Source: Halalkalibacter alkalisediminis
GTDB taxonomy: Bacteria > Bacillota > Bacilli > Bacillales > Bacillaceae_D
Direction: 5' to 3'
DNA length: 64,000 nt
NCBI RefSeq assembly: GCF_028610705.1
Contig: NZ_JAQQWT010000003.1
Coordinates: forward strand, 1 to 64,000
The translations under genes and the position numbers were made by a program. Positions 52,483-62,225 of the stretch are shown here, in pieces. Under the pieces are notes generated by a model that saw nothing but the letters and a program-made list of their open reading frames with translations, did no database searches and had not been told where the DNA came from. Position 1 is the stretch's first letter. Every line of letters begins with the position of its first letter.

Positions 52483-54699
52483 CTATATTAATTGTTCAGT
52501 ATTAAAATTAAAAAGAGAGTAAAGTTTGTAGGCCATCATTAATTCAAATCGCACCTCCGCATCATTCAAATCAATTTGTACCAGTTCAGCTACACGTTCC
52601 AATCGATATTCTAACGTACTGCGATGAATAAAAAGCTGATTGGAAGCATCCCGAAGGTTTCCGTTATGATTTAAAAAGACCTGTAATGTTTCAAATAAAT
52701 CAACATGATTATTATTTGAATACTTAATCAGAGGCCCTAAATGTTTTTTAACAAATAATTCAGCTGCTAACGGGTCACTTGTATTGTTTAGAATGGTATA
52801 CGAACCAAGGTCATCATAGAAGGAAAATCCTCCTTGTGGATAGCGATATGTCACTACATTTTTCGCTTTAACGGATTGGACGTAACAGTAATAATAGTCT
52901 TCTATTTTTTCTGTTTTGCCACCTATACCTAAAAACACTTTCGTTTTCGTTCTTTCTTTACTCAGTAAGGTGATAATACGTTGATGCAAGCCTTTCCAAT
53001 ACTCTACATGTTCGTTATTATTTAACGTTTTCACAATGAAAATAAATTCTTTATCCTTTCGAGTGAAAATGATGGACAGATCATATAAAGCGAGCTTGGT
53101 TTTAATCTGATCCCAAAGCCAAGACTTATAACTCTCGAGTACGACGAGATTCGTTTCATCCTGCTCAGGCATCTCCAATGATAATGTAGCAATTTGATGA
53201 GATTCTAGTACATTCCAATTAATCAATGTTGCGTATTTAATAATTTTCTCTTGATCATCCATTTTTTCTGAAAAAAGTTGATTTATAAAACTTTCTTTTA
53301 CTTGCTCTTTTGCATCTAACACTAACTTTTGCTTGATAAATTCAATTGCATACACATTGAGTGCATGATCAAGAGTAAGGCGTAGCATACGATTGATCTT
53401 TCTTTTTGGTAAACAAATAACTAAATACCCTAATACATCTCTCCCACCAATAATCGGCCAAACCGCACATGGTTGTTCCCCACATTCATCAAGCCAAAAC
53501 TCGCGGGTTTTCATTTGCGTGATTTCCTGTTTTTGATCCATTACTTTTTGTTCAATGATTGGTTGTAAATGCATTTCCTCTTCTTTAAAGTAAGTAGAAA
53601 TGGATTTCATAAATCGGTCATAAAGTAAAAGGGAACTCTCTAACATCGAACTAATCGTTTTAGATATATCATGTAAGTCTTGACCTTGAACTGTTTTTCT
53701 TACAAGCTCTTGATGATGTTCCATTAGCCGTTCCATTCTCTTTTTGCTTTCTGATTCTAATTCATACAGTCTAGCGTTTTCAATTTGCATGGAAACAAAA
53801 GCCGAAACGAATTCTAGAAATTCCAGGTCATCATCAGAGAATTGACCGTTCTCCTCCTTAGTAACATAAAGAACCCCAATGGTTTTCAAATTAACAATAA
53901 GTGGAATCGTCAGTTCATGGCTACCAGGTATTTCTACTGAGGGAAAGTAGTTATCAATCGGTAAATTGGTTTCAACCATAATTGTCTTAAAGAGGTTCGT
54001 AGTTCCAAAGTTTGGTGGATGGTATGTAAAGCAACTATTTGTTTCATCGAATAAATACACACTAGCCCCTTTTGCTTGAGTTCCTTTACCGGCTCGTTCT
54101 ACTATTTTTTCAATTAAATGTTCGATCGATGACCCAGGAAAGATATTTTCTCTCATCCATTCGACACCTTTAATTTTCCGCTTCTGTTTTTCCTTTTCTT
54201 TCGCTAAATCCATGGCAACAGCTACATCATGTCCGAACTCTACGAATATTTTCTCTGCTTCAATGACAAGAGGAATAAAATCGCGAAACCCAATTACACA
54301 AAGACCGAATTGCTTATTATTGTGATTTAGGGGCACCGTAAACCATGTAGACAGTTGTTCTTTTTCCATTGCTTTTCTAAAACTACAGGCAACGCCCTCT
54401 TCTTGATCATTAGGCCACCAAAGCGCATCTTGTAAAAGATTGGATGAACAATCATCCAAATTTAACTTTAACGTTTCTTCAATCGTAAATTCTTCACCGA
54501 TCCAAACTTTTGGTAACAATTGATGATCTTCTTTTAAGATAACGCCTACTAAATCACAAGTGAATTCATTATAAAAGGACTCCAACAAGTAATTCAGGGT
54601 TTCTTGTAACGTATCGAACTTAATCAGTTGACGAGTGATATTTCGAAGATGTGTGTTTATTTTCTGTTTTAATTTTTCCTGCTTCATGTTCTGATCCAT
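52483..54699 (-). CDS. GAF-domain transcriptional regulator with PucR-type C-terminal helix-turn-helix
   Basis: The 738-residue protein contains at least two GAF-like sensor regions (about residues 20-165 and 195-325; for example AKGASVYLFDETNSCFTYH), a coiled linker near residue 335, a further domain, and a PucR/CdaR-type C-terminal DNA-binding region (LFIHRSTLEYRLERVAELV). Regulators of this build sense small ligands and control purine, sugar-acid or aromatic catabolism genes. I place the start at the ATG 54699, after AAGGGG; an ORF extends to 54792. It lies downstream of the permease gene and a terminator, so it has its own transcript, and probably controls the 62225-54813 operon. Confidence 0.85.
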   Translation of the reverse strand: MDQNMKQEKLKQKINTHLRNITRQLIKFDTLQETLNYLLESFYNEFTCDLVGVILKEDHQLLPKVWIGEEFTIEETLKLNLDDCSSNLLQDALWWPNDQEEGVACSFRKAMEKEQLSTWFTVPLNHNNKQFGLCVIGFRDFIPLVIEAEKIFVEFGHDVAVAMDLAKEKEKQKRKIKGVEWMRENIFPGSSIEHLIEKIVERAGKGTQAKGASVYLFDETNSCFTYHPPNFGTTNLFKTIMVETNLPIDNYFPSVEIPGSHELTIPLIVNLKTIGVLYVTKEENGQFSDDDLEFLEFVSAFVSMQIENARLYELESESKKRMERLMEHHQELVRKTVQGQDLHDISKTISSMLESSLLLYDRFMKSISTYFKEEEMHLQPIIEQKVMDQKQEITQMKTREFWLDECGEQPCAVWPIIGGRDVLGYLVICLPKRKINRMLRLTLDHALNVYAIEFIKQKLVLDAKEQVKESFINQLFSEKMDDQEKIIKYATLINWNVLESHQIATLSLEMPEQDETNLVVLESYKSWLWDQIKTKLALYDLSIIFTRKDKEFIFIVKTLNNNEHVEYWKGLHQRIITLLSKERTKTKVFLGIGGKTEKIEDYYYCYVQSVKAKNVVTYRYPQGGFSFYDDLGSYTILNNTSDPLAAELFVKKHLGPLIKYSNNNHVDLFETLQVFLNHNGNLRDASNQLFIHRSTLEYRLERVAELVQIDLNDAEVRFELMMAYKLYSLFNFNTEQLI

Positions 54700-54741
54700 T
54701 GGTATTACCCCTTTTTTCAACCATATAAATATGTACTGAAA

Positions 54742-54772
54742 AATCAGCTTGAAATAAACTCTCAAGCTGATT
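54742..54772 (-). terminator. Terminator after NCS2-type permease gene
   Basis: An 11-bp perfect stem (AATCAGCTTGA / TCAAGCTGATT), followed on the minus strand by TTTTTCAG. It closes the 62225-54813 operon. Confidence 0.85.
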
Positions 54773-54812
54773 CGTTCAGATTTATCGTTCATAGTCCACT
54801 ACTTATATAAGA

Positions 54813-56186
54813 CTAACTTACTTTATCAACACTCTCTTTATTCGAAGAATTCTCCTCTTTTTTAACTAAACTAGTCTTTTGAATGACCAAGTATAAGACA
54901 AGTCCGATCACAATGGCGTATGTTGCACCATATGCAAACAAGACGATCGCCATTACTCCCGCAACTCCACGTTCCGTATTATCTTTTAGTTGTTCAATTC
55001 CAATCGAGATACATAGATAACCTGTAATGATTAAGGTTAGCGATAGGGCAATCGGTAACACAGGTTGGAAAAGGGTAACTAATGGTAACAATACGGTTGC
55101 CAAAAGCATGGCCATAATTAACGACGCTGTACCAGAATAAATGGAGTCCATTGCTTTACGTCCATATTTATATCTTTCCATGACCGAAGCTGTACCCGCT
55201 GTAAAGATCGGCCCCGCAAGCCCTGGGTGGGGAGCAAACAAAGCATGAATAAAGTTCCGAATAAATGTAAGCGTATGCATATTACTTAAACTCAAATGAG
55301 CCTTTTCATCTTTACGGAATTCACTTGCTTTTTGGAATAAAGATGCTCCGACAACAATATCTCCGTAAGCGATAATATAGGCAAGTAAAGCTGTAGGGAT
55401 GGCCATTAAAATAATACTTAAACTTGGGAAACCAACTACAAAAGGTGTAAAGCTCCATAGTTCTGCAAAATTAGGGACAACAATTCCCCACTCAACTGCC
55501 GGTGCAGGATATTCTCTTGTTACCCACCCCACAATGATTGCGACAATGATCGCTGGCATAATTCCGTAATTCCCAATAAACCTAGCAATCTTATTCGACT
55601 TGTATAAATGATGGAATGATTTTGAGAACATGACATAAAAACATACAAGAGTACCTATAATTAACGAAATAGGTGTGTTGGCTAATCTTCCACCATCAAT
55701 AATTTCGCCATGGATGGCGGCAATCCCTGCACCTATTAATATACCACCCTTTAAAGAGTTTGGTAACTTACTTACGATAACTTTACCTAAACCAGTAATT
55801 CCTAGAATCAAGAAAATAAAAGCAACAGATAGTTGAAGAGCAACCAGGGCTTTGACCGCATCTGGCCCAGGTTCAAAATTCCCTAGAAAGATGATAACCA
55901 ACGGGATAGCTGCCGTGATAAATCCTGGAACTAACGGAACCCCCATCAACGGTCCCATGAGCATCGTTATGAGATAAATGACGGCAACAGCTAAAGCTGC
56001 ATCATAGGAGAAACCAACATAATTTTGTAACAATGGAATAACGGCTAATCCGATAGAAAATAGAACAAATCCTTGAATAAGCTCCGGCGTCTCGAGCCTG
56101 AAATGAACAAACGGTAACCTTATTTGAAAAGGCCCTAATTTCCAAAATGGTTGTTCTTCTCCATCTTTACGCTTATAAAGTGCCAT
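54813..56186 (-). CDS. NCS2/xanthine-uracil-type permease
   Basis: A 457-residue membrane protein with about twelve to fourteen helices and a charged C-terminal tail. The helix pattern and segments such as GVPLVPGFITAAIPLVI and GILIGAGIAAIHGEI belong to the NCS2/SulP-like permeases, which import purines, uracil or other anions. Here it ends an operon of acyl-CoA catabolic genes, so an organic or aromatic acid is the more likely substrate. Assignment to the superfamily is firm, substrate unknown. Confidence 0.8.
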   Translation of the reverse strand: MALYKRKDGEEQPFWKLGPFQIRLPFVHFRLETPELIQGFVLFSIGLAVIPLLQNYVGFSYDAALAVAVIYLITMLMGPLMGVPLVPGFITAAIPLVIIFLGNFEPGPDAVKALVALQLSVAFIFLILGITGLGKVIVSKLPNSLKGGILIGAGIAAIHGEIIDGGRLANTPISLIIGTLVCFYVMFSKSFHHLYKSNKIARFIGNYGIMPAIIVAIIVGWVTREYPAPAVEWGIVVPNFAELWSFTPFVVGFPSLSIILMAIPTALLAYIIAYGDIVVGASLFQKASEFRKDEKAHLSLSNMHTLTFIRNFIHALFAPHPGLAGPIFTAGTASVMERYKYGRKAMDSIYSGTASLIMAMLLATVLLPLVTLFQPVLPIALSLTLIITGYLCISIGIEQLKDNTERGVAGVMAIVLFAYGATYAIVIGLVLYLVIQKTSLVKKEENSSNKESVDKVS

Positions 56187-56250
56187 TTGTTTTCCCCCTC
56201 AAAATGGTATTAAATTCAATTCACATACGTAAAAGTGAAACGGCACTATG

Positions 56251-57387
56251 TTAAGAAAGCAGTTCCTTAGCGATGACGACTCGTTGGATTTGGTTGGTTC
56301 CTTCATAAATTTGCATGATTTTAGCATCTCTAAAATATTTCTCTACTGGATACTCACGGATAAACCCATACCCACCAAAGATTTGCACAGCGTCTGTTGT
56401 GACTTCCATCGCCGTATCAGACGCAAAACATTTTGCATACGATGCGTGTTTCATAGATGGTGTGCCTCTATGAAGTAAGTCTACGGCTTTATGAACTAAA
56501 AGCCTTGACGCTTCAATCTTCATAGCCATATCGGCTAGCATAAATTGAATGGCTTGAAGCTGAGAGATTGGTTTACCAAATTGTTTGCGCTCTTTTGCAT
56601 AAGAGGTTGATGCATCAAAGGCAGCTTGAGCAATACCAAGAGCTTGAGCACCAACCATTGGTCTAGCATTCATGAGACCCTTCATAAAAATTTTAAACCC
56701 TTCTCCCTCCTCCCCTATTCGATTTGCAGCAGGAACCCGCACTTCTTCAAAAATAACAGAAGCCGTGTCTGAAGCCCGTAAGCCTAGCTTTTTTTCTTTT
56801 TCACCGATTTTTACACCAGGTAAGTCACGGTCTACAATAAAGGCTGTATATTTACTTGATGCACTTTCCTCTTTGATTCTTGCTAAGACGACAAAAAATT
56901 CAGCATGACTTGCATTCGTAATGAAGCATTTTTCCCCGTCTAGAATGTATTCATTGCCTACACGTCTAGCTACAGTAGCTAAAGAGCTTACATCACTTCC
57001 CGCTCCTGGTTCTGTCAAAGCAAAAGCGGCGTAATTCCCCTCTTTCGTCAGTTTTGTTAAATACTTCTTCTTTAGTTCTTCGCTAGCCCCCACCAATATC
57101 GGATAAGAGGAGAGTGAATTCGCTTCTAAACTCGTCGCCACACCGGCACAGGCAGTTGAGATTTCTTCTACGATTAACGCATGTGAAATTTTATCAATCC
57201 CAGGGCCACCGTATTTTTCTGGTATCGCTAAATTACTAAGACCATACTCATGTAATTTCTGCATAATTTCTAGCGGAAAAGCTTCATCTTCATCATACTT
57301 TCTGGCAAATGGAGCAATTTCATTCGTTGCAAAATCTTTTGCTAACGCCTTGATTGCTATTTGCTCTTCGTTCAATTGGAAGCTCAT
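56251..57387 (-). CDS. Acyl-CoA dehydrogenase
   Basis: A 378-residue flavoenzyme with FAD/acyl-CoA motifs: AFALTEPGAGSDVSSLATVA, CFITNASHAEFFVV, YAKERKQFGKPISQLQAIQF, and the catalytic glutamate in MQIYEGTNQIQR. It introduces the alpha-beta double bond into an acyl-CoA, passing electrons to ETF. It is in an operon with a CoA ligase, hydratase, hydroxyacyl dehydrogenase and thiolase, making one full beta-oxidation turn. Short- or branched-chain and aryl-alkanoyl substrates are all possible. Confidence 0.93.
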   Translation of the reverse strand: MSFQLNEEQIAIKALAKDFATNEIAPFARKYDEDEAFPLEIMQKLHEYGLSNLAIPEKYGGPGIDKISHALIVEEISTACAGVATSLEANSLSSYPILVGASEELKKKYLTKLTKEGNYAAFALTEPGAGSDVSSLATVARRVGNEYILDGEKCFITNASHAEFFVVLARIKEESASSKYTAFIVDRDLPGVKIGEKEKKLGLRASDTASVIFEEVRVPAANRIGEEGEGFKIFMKGLMNARPMVGAQALGIAQAAFDASTSYAKERKQFGKPISQLQAIQFMLADMAMKIEASRLLVHKAVDLLHRGTPSMKHASYAKCFASDTAMEVTTDAVQIFGGYGFIREYPVEKYFRDAKIMQIYEGTNQIQRVVIAKELLS

Positions 57388-57411
57388 TGTTTCACCTCGA
57401 CTGTAACAAAT

Positions 57412-57753
57412 TTATTGTTTCAAGAATTTCAATGCTTCTGTTGTTCTAGCAAGTAAAATACATCCTTCACGAGTAAATGGCGCATGGATTGTATGTTGGC
57501 TCGTGAAGAGGTAATCTCCTTTTACTAAAGAATACTTTCCTACTCGGCACTCACCTTCAATTACATAAACTTCTTCATCAGCAGGGTGATCATGTAAGGG
57601 AAAGGAACTATTCGGTTCCATCTTAATAAGAACGGTACTTCCACCCTCCTCGAATTTATAAAGAGTTTTGATAGATACTCCCTCAAAAGGCAGTGGCTTC
57701 CACTCTTTATCCGCTGACACAAAGCGGCTTTCTTTTACATTTTGTGGATTCAC
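57412..57753 (-). CDS. ChrR-like cupin-domain protein
   Basis: A 113-residue single cupin: motif 1 in SFPLHDHPADEEVYVIEGE with two histidines and a glutamate, and motif 2 in HTIHAPFTREG. It starts with GTG at 57753 after AAAGGGGG. Proteins of this size bind a metal and are enzymes (dioxygenase or isomerase) or sensors. It is between the CoA ligase and acyl-CoA dehydrogenase genes, in the same operon. Its function is unknown. Confidence 0.82.
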   Translation of the reverse strand: MNPQNVKESRFVSADKEWKPLPFEGVSIKTLYKFEEGGSTVLIKMEPNSSFPLHDHPADEEVYVIEGECRVGKYSLVKGDYLFTSQHTIHAPFTREGCILLARTTEALKFLKQ

Positions 57754-57783
57754 ATAAATCCCCCTTTCTAATCCGGGATCGGT

Positions 57784-59367
57784 TTACCTTAATTCTGCTT
57801 TTAATTCATTCCTTAATTGGTCTTGAAGAGCGACTTTTTTGATTTTTCCACTTGCCGTCATCGGAAGTTCATCAACAATTAATATTTTATCCGGTACCTT
57901 GTAATCCGCAACTCTAGGTCGGATGAATTCAATCAAACTTTGTTCATCCATTTCAACTGACGGTTTTAATTTAATGCAAGCACAAGAAACTTCCCCTAAT
58001 ACGGTATCTGGCAAGCCTACAATGGCCACCTCTAAAACATCTGGATGAGTATAAAAAACTTCTTCAATTTCACGCGGATAAATATTATATCCACCGCGAA
58101 TAATCATTTCTTTCTTACGACCGACAATTCGAAGATAACCCTCATCATCAAGAGTTCCGAGATCGCCAGTGTAAAACCAGCCTGCCTCGTCTAATGCTTC
58201 CGTTGTTTTATCAGGCATATTGTAGTACCCTTTCATTACACCAAAGCTTCTACAAGCAATCTCTCCAACCTCTCCGGTAGCTACTGCTTCGCGCTCTTCG
58301 TTTACGATTTTCACTTCAGCACCTGGAAGTGCTTTTCCCACCGTTTCGGCACGGACTAAATCATTGTCGTCAAATTTCGTCATAGTTAATGTCGGTGACG
58401 TCTCACTAAGCCCATAGGCAACAACAATGTCACAACCCATGTCAGTACGAATTTTCTTGACGATCTCAACCGGGCACGGGGCTGCCGCAATAATTCCCGT
58501 TCGTAGCGTTGATAAGTCATATTTCGAAAAATCTGGTTGATTAAGCTCTAAAATAAACATAGTTGGGACACCATGCTTGACCGTTACTCCTTCAGCTTGC
58601 ACAACCTCTAACGTTTCTTTCGGTTTATATTGATCCATCAAGACCATTCTTGCACAAGAAGCAATCGAACTTATGATACTTGGAACCATTCCAAACACAT
58701 GAAAGACTGGCACAGCCACTAAAAAGACATCGTCAGCTGTACAGTTCATTTCCTCTGCGGAAATGACGCCTGTTTTCACGATATTTGCATGTGTTAACAT
58801 AGCTCCCTTTGGTGCTCCAGTTGATCCAGAAGTATAAAGAATAGAGAGGACATCTTCGGCAGGATGAATTTGAACGGGTGTAAAAGAGGCCCAATTTCCA
58901 GATTCTAGTAACTTTTCATAGTTTAATAAACCATCTTCTTCGTAACGTACAGTGATAAGCAGCTCCAGACTTTTCACCGTTTTCTTTGCCTGAATAAACT
59001 GTTCTGAGTGAGTAATGCCACTGAACTCTTTTGTAAAAAAGGCAACTTTCGCTTCAGAATTATTTAGAATATACTCTACTTCATCCGTTCGATAACGAGT
59101 ATTAAATGGAACAAGAACAGCTCCTAAATGAGCTACAGCCAAATAAATCACGACAAACTCATTCCAATTAGGTAAACAAACCGCTACTTTATCTCCTTTG
59201 TTCACTCCAAGGTTTTGTAAAGAGGAAGCGAGGCTAATCGAATGATCCCAGAGATCTTTATAGGACATTCTCGAAAATCGGTCAAAAAGAGCTTCACGCT
59301 CTGGACCGAAATTGGTAGCGTTTTCAAATAATTGTGAAACACTTAGCTGACCAAGTTCTCTATACAT
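57784..59367 (-). CDS. AMP-forming acyl-CoA ligase (FadD-like)
   Basis: A 527-residue ligase with P-loop ILYTSGSTGAPKGAM (about residue 178), VAYGLSETSPTLTM, YTGDLGTLDDEGYLRIVGRKK, the IIRGGYNIYPREIEE hinge and the lysine in PMTASGKIKKVAL. It activates a carboxylic acid entering this beta-oxidation operon. It is of the long-chain-fatty-acid ligase type by annotation habit, but members also activate cinnamate- and phenylpropionate-like acids. It follows the thiolase gene by about 20 bases. Confidence 0.9.
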   Translation of the reverse strand: MYRELGQLSVSQLFENATNFGPEREALFDRFSRMSYKDLWDHSISLASSLQNLGVNKGDKVAVCLPNWNEFVVIYLAVAHLGAVLVPFNTRYRTDEVEYILNNSEAKVAFFTKEFSGITHSEQFIQAKKTVKSLELLITVRYEEDGLLNYEKLLESGNWASFTPVQIHPAEDVLSILYTSGSTGAPKGAMLTHANIVKTGVISAEEMNCTADDVFLVAVPVFHVFGMVPSIISSIASCARMVLMDQYKPKETLEVVQAEGVTVKHGVPTMFILELNQPDFSKYDLSTLRTGIIAAAPCPVEIVKKIRTDMGCDIVVAYGLSETSPTLTMTKFDDNDLVRAETVGKALPGAEVKIVNEEREAVATGEVGEIACRSFGVMKGYYNMPDKTTEALDEAGWFYTGDLGTLDDEGYLRIVGRKKEMIIRGGYNIYPREIEEVFYTHPDVLEVAIVGLPDTVLGEVSCACIKLKPSVEMDEQSLIEFIRPRVADYKVPDKILIVDELPMTASGKIKKVALQDQLRNELKAELR

Positions 59368-59387
59368 ATCATCATCCCTTTACCTTT

Positions 59388-60566
59388 TTATAACACTTCC
59401 CAGATGGCAGCAATTCCTTGCCCACCACCGATGCACAATGCTGATGCTCCATACTTTTTATTTCTTCTCTTCAACTCGTATAGTAGGGATAGACTAATTC
59501 TTGCACCACTAGCGCCTAATGGGTGTCCTAGGGCAACTGCTCCACCATTTACATTTCCAATCTCAGGGTTAAATCCGAGATCTTTTTGACAAGCCAGATA
59601 CTGAGCGGCAAAAGCTTCGTTGATTTCAATTAAATCCAAATCGTCTACCCTCATACTTGCTCGCTCTAAAGCTTGACGAATGGCAGGTGCGGGGCCAATT
59701 CCCATATACTTAGGTTCTACGCCAACAATCCCCCATGAGACAAGACGTGCGATCGGCCGAAGGTTCCGTTTTTCGGCATACTCACCTGACGTGACGACAA
59801 GTGAAGCAGCTCCATCGTTAATTCCACTTGCATTTCCAGGCGTAACGACTCCATTTTCTTTAAAACGGGCTGGTAATGTACTTAGTTTTTCTGTTGTCGT
59901 TTCTCTTGGATGCTCATCTTCATCTATAACTTTTTCTCCTTTTCGACTCTTTATTGTATAAGGGACAATCTCTTTAGCAAAATAGCCTTTTTCCATTGCA
60001 TTTAGTGCTTTCTTGTGACTATTTGCTGCAAATTGATCGATTTCCTCACGTGTAATCTTAAATTTTCCTGCAAGATTCTCAGCAGTGATGGCCATTGAAC
60101 ATTTTCCATAGGGATCATATAACGCTTCCCATAAATAGTCTTCCATTGGTGCCTTACCTAGTGGCAATCCCCAACGCGCTCCTCTTACGACATGAGGTAC
60201 TTGACTCATATTTTCTGCCCCACCTGCTATAGCCACTCTTCCTTCATTTAACTGAATGGATTGAGCTGCATTCACTATTGCTTGTAAACCTGATCCACAT
60301 AAGCGGTTAACCGTGAGTCCTGGTACATGCTCAGGAACCCCCGCTTTTAATCCAACATGTCTGCCCATATAAATCGCATCCGTGCTCGATTGAATGACAT
60401 TTCCCATTATGACTTGATCCACTTCTTCAGGTTCAATGGATGAGCGTTTCATGGCTTCTTTTGCTGTTGCTGTTGCTAAATCAATAGCTGACACATCACG
60501 AAAAGAGCCACCAAATTCCGTAAACGCCGTTCGTGCACCCTCAATGACAACAATTTCTTTATTCAT
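59388..60566 (-). CDS. Acetyl-CoA acyltransferase (thiolase)
   Basis: About 392 residues with the thiolase residues C ([11 protein letters not shown]), H (GGAVALGHPLGASG) and C (ALCIGGGQG). It cleaves a 3-oxoacyl-CoA with CoA. Start at ATG 60566 after GGTGGGG. It is paralogous to the thiolase at 27438-28637 but in the second operon, 13 bases after a crotonase. Confidence 0.92.
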   Translation of the reverse strand: MNKEIVVIEGARTAFTEFGGSFRDVSAIDLATATAKEAMKRSSIEPEEVDQVIMGNVIQSSTDAIYMGRHVGLKAGVPEHVPGLTVNRLCGSGLQAIVNAAQSIQLNEGRVAIAGGAENMSQVPHVVRGARWGLPLGKAPMEDYLWEALYDPYGKCSMAITAENLAGKFKITREEIDQFAANSHKKALNAMEKGYFAKEIVPYTIKSRKGEKVIDEDEHPRETTTEKLSTLPARFKENGVVTPGNASGINDGAASLVVTSGEYAEKRNLRPIARLVSWGIVGVEPKYMGIGPAPAIRQALERASMRVDDLDLIEINEAFAAQYLACQKDLGFNPEIGNVNGGAVALGHPLGASGARISLSLLYELKRRNKKYGASALCIGGGQGIAAIWEVL

Positions 60567-60579
60567 TTTTAACCCCACC

Positions 60580-61356
60580 TTATCTGCCAGTAAATTGTGG
60601 CTTTCTTTTATCTACAAAAGATTGCATACCTTCTTTACGATCTTCACTTGCAAATGCATTTCCAAAGCAGGCTGCTTCAAGATCAAGTCCTGATTTCAAA
60701 TCAACACTTGTACCTTGATTGATAGATTTCTTTAGCATTTGCATAGCAATGCTAGGTTTTCCCGCCAATTTCTCCGCCCAATTTGTCGCTTCGGTAAGCA
60801 AATCTTCTAATTCAACAGATTTATTAACAAGACCAACTTCAACAGCTCGTTCCGAATCAATCATTTCACCAAAGTATAGTAATTCTTTTGCTTTTGAATG
60901 ACCAATTAAACGAGGCAATCGCTGCGTTCCACCACCACCTGGAATAATACCTAGGTTGATTTCTGGTAGTCCAAATTTAGTATTGGATGAACAAATTCGA
61001 AAATCACAGGCGAGCGCTAATTCACAGCCTCCCCCTAAAGCAAGACCATTTACAGCTGCAATGACTGGTTTGTTAATCGCTTCCACTTTGTCGTACGCCG
61101 CTCTCGATACTCTTGACATCTCTAGCATCTCTGCTCCATTCAAATTCATCATTTCATTAATGTCGGCTCCCGCAGCAAAAGCGCGGTCCCCTTTCCCTGT
61201 AATGATAATAGCTCGAACAAGAGGATCCTTCTCTAACTCTTCAAAAAGATTGGCAAGCTCTTGATACAATTGGGTATTTAGTGGATTATAAGGCGGACGA
61301 TTTAAATAAACCGTCGCCACATGATTTTCATCAAGAATGTATTCTACAGTTTCCAT
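60580..61356 (-). CDS. Enoyl-CoA hydratase
   Basis: A 258-residue crotonase with FAAGADINEMM (oxyanion hole) and both catalytic glutamates (GGGCELALACD, GLPEINLGIIPGGGGTQRL). It hydrates the enoyl-CoA produced by the dehydrogenase of this operon. The ATG at 61356 has GGAG at a good distance; upstream extension to 61392 would overlap the preceding gene. Confidence 0.92.
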   Translation of the reverse strand: METVEYILDENHVATVYLNRPPYNPLNTQLYQELANLFEELEKDPLVRAIIITGKGDRAFAAGADINEMMNLNGAEMLEMSRVSRAAYDKVEAINKPVIAAVNGLALGGGCELALACDFRICSSNTKFGLPEINLGIIPGGGGTQRLPRLIGHSKAKELLYFGEMIDSERAVEVGLVNKSVELEDLLTEATNWAEKLAGKPSIAMQMLKKSINQGTSVDLKSGLDLEAACFGNAFASEDRKEGMQSFVDKRKPQFTGR

Positions 61357-61370
61357 TTTTCCATCTCCTT

Positions 61371-62225
61371 TTACTTGTTGTAGTCGTACCAACCTGCTCC
61401 AGACTTTTTACCAACACGCCCAGCACGTACTAGATTTCTCAGTGTAAGTGGTGCAGCAAAACGTGAATCTTTAAACTCTTCATAAAAATAATCCATTACA
61501 TGAAGGCCAATATCTACACCTGCGTAATCTTGAAGTGTAAATGGTCCCATTGGATAGTTCAGCCCAAGTGTGACAGCTTTATCAATATCCTCTGGACTAG
61601 CCACTCCCTCTTCTACTAAACGAATGGCTTCAATAAATTGTGGAATCATGATTCGATTCACAATAAAGCCAGGAGTATCTTTCTTTACTTCAATTGGTTC
61701 TTTATTAAAATCAATCGATAATTTCTTTAATTCTTTTACGGTTTCATCACTAGTTTCATAACCTCTAACGACTTCTACTAACTTCATTACCTGAGGTGGA
61801 TTAAAAAAGTGCATCCCCGCTACACGGTCAGGACGATTTGTCGCCGAAGCAATATCTGTGATAGACATAGAAGATGTATTCGAAGCAATAATGGCTTCTG
61901 GTCTAAGAATTTCATCTAAACTATGAAAAACAGCTTTTTTCGCTTCTAAGTCTTCAATGATCGCTTCAATGACCACTCCACAATCTTTCATATCCTCTAA
62001 TTTAGTAGTGAATGTAATTCGTTCAGTAATCTCTGCTTTTTGTTCCTCCGTTAACTTTCCTTTGGCAATTTGGCGATCCATTAATTTTTGCATGCGAGCT
62101 AAAGCATTATCTAAAAAACGTTGTTCCACATCTCGTAGAATAACCTTAAATCCTGAAATCGCTGTTTGATGAGCAATGGCTCCACCCATCGTCCCTGATC
62201 CTACTACTCCTATCATCATGGTCAC
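61371..62225 (-). CDS. 3-hydroxyacyl-CoA (3-hydroxybutyryl-CoA type) dehydrogenase
   Basis: A 284-residue enzyme with Rossmann motif IGVVGSGTMGGAIAHQ, NTSSMSITDIA, catalytic histidine in GMHFFNPPQVMKLVEVV and PGFIVNRIMIPQFIEA. It oxidises 3-hydroxyacyl-CoA with NAD. The GTG at 62225 is seven bases after GGAGG and is the likely start. It is first in the 62225-54813 operon and paralogous to the enzyme at 29379-30236. Confidence 0.92.
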   Translation of the reverse strand: MTMMIGVVGSGTMGGAIAHQTAISGFKVILRDVEQRFLDNALARMQKLMDRQIAKGKLTEEQKAEITERITFTTKLEDMKDCGVVIEAIIEDLEAKKAVFHSLDEILRPEAIIASNTSSMSITDIASATNRPDRVAGMHFFNPPQVMKLVEVVRGYETSDETVKELKKLSIDFNKEPIEVKKDTPGFIVNRIMIPQFIEAIRLVEEGVASPEDIDKAVTLGLNYPMGPFTLQDYAGVDIGLHVMDYFYEEFKDSRFAAPLTLRNLVRAGRVGKKSGAGWYDYNK

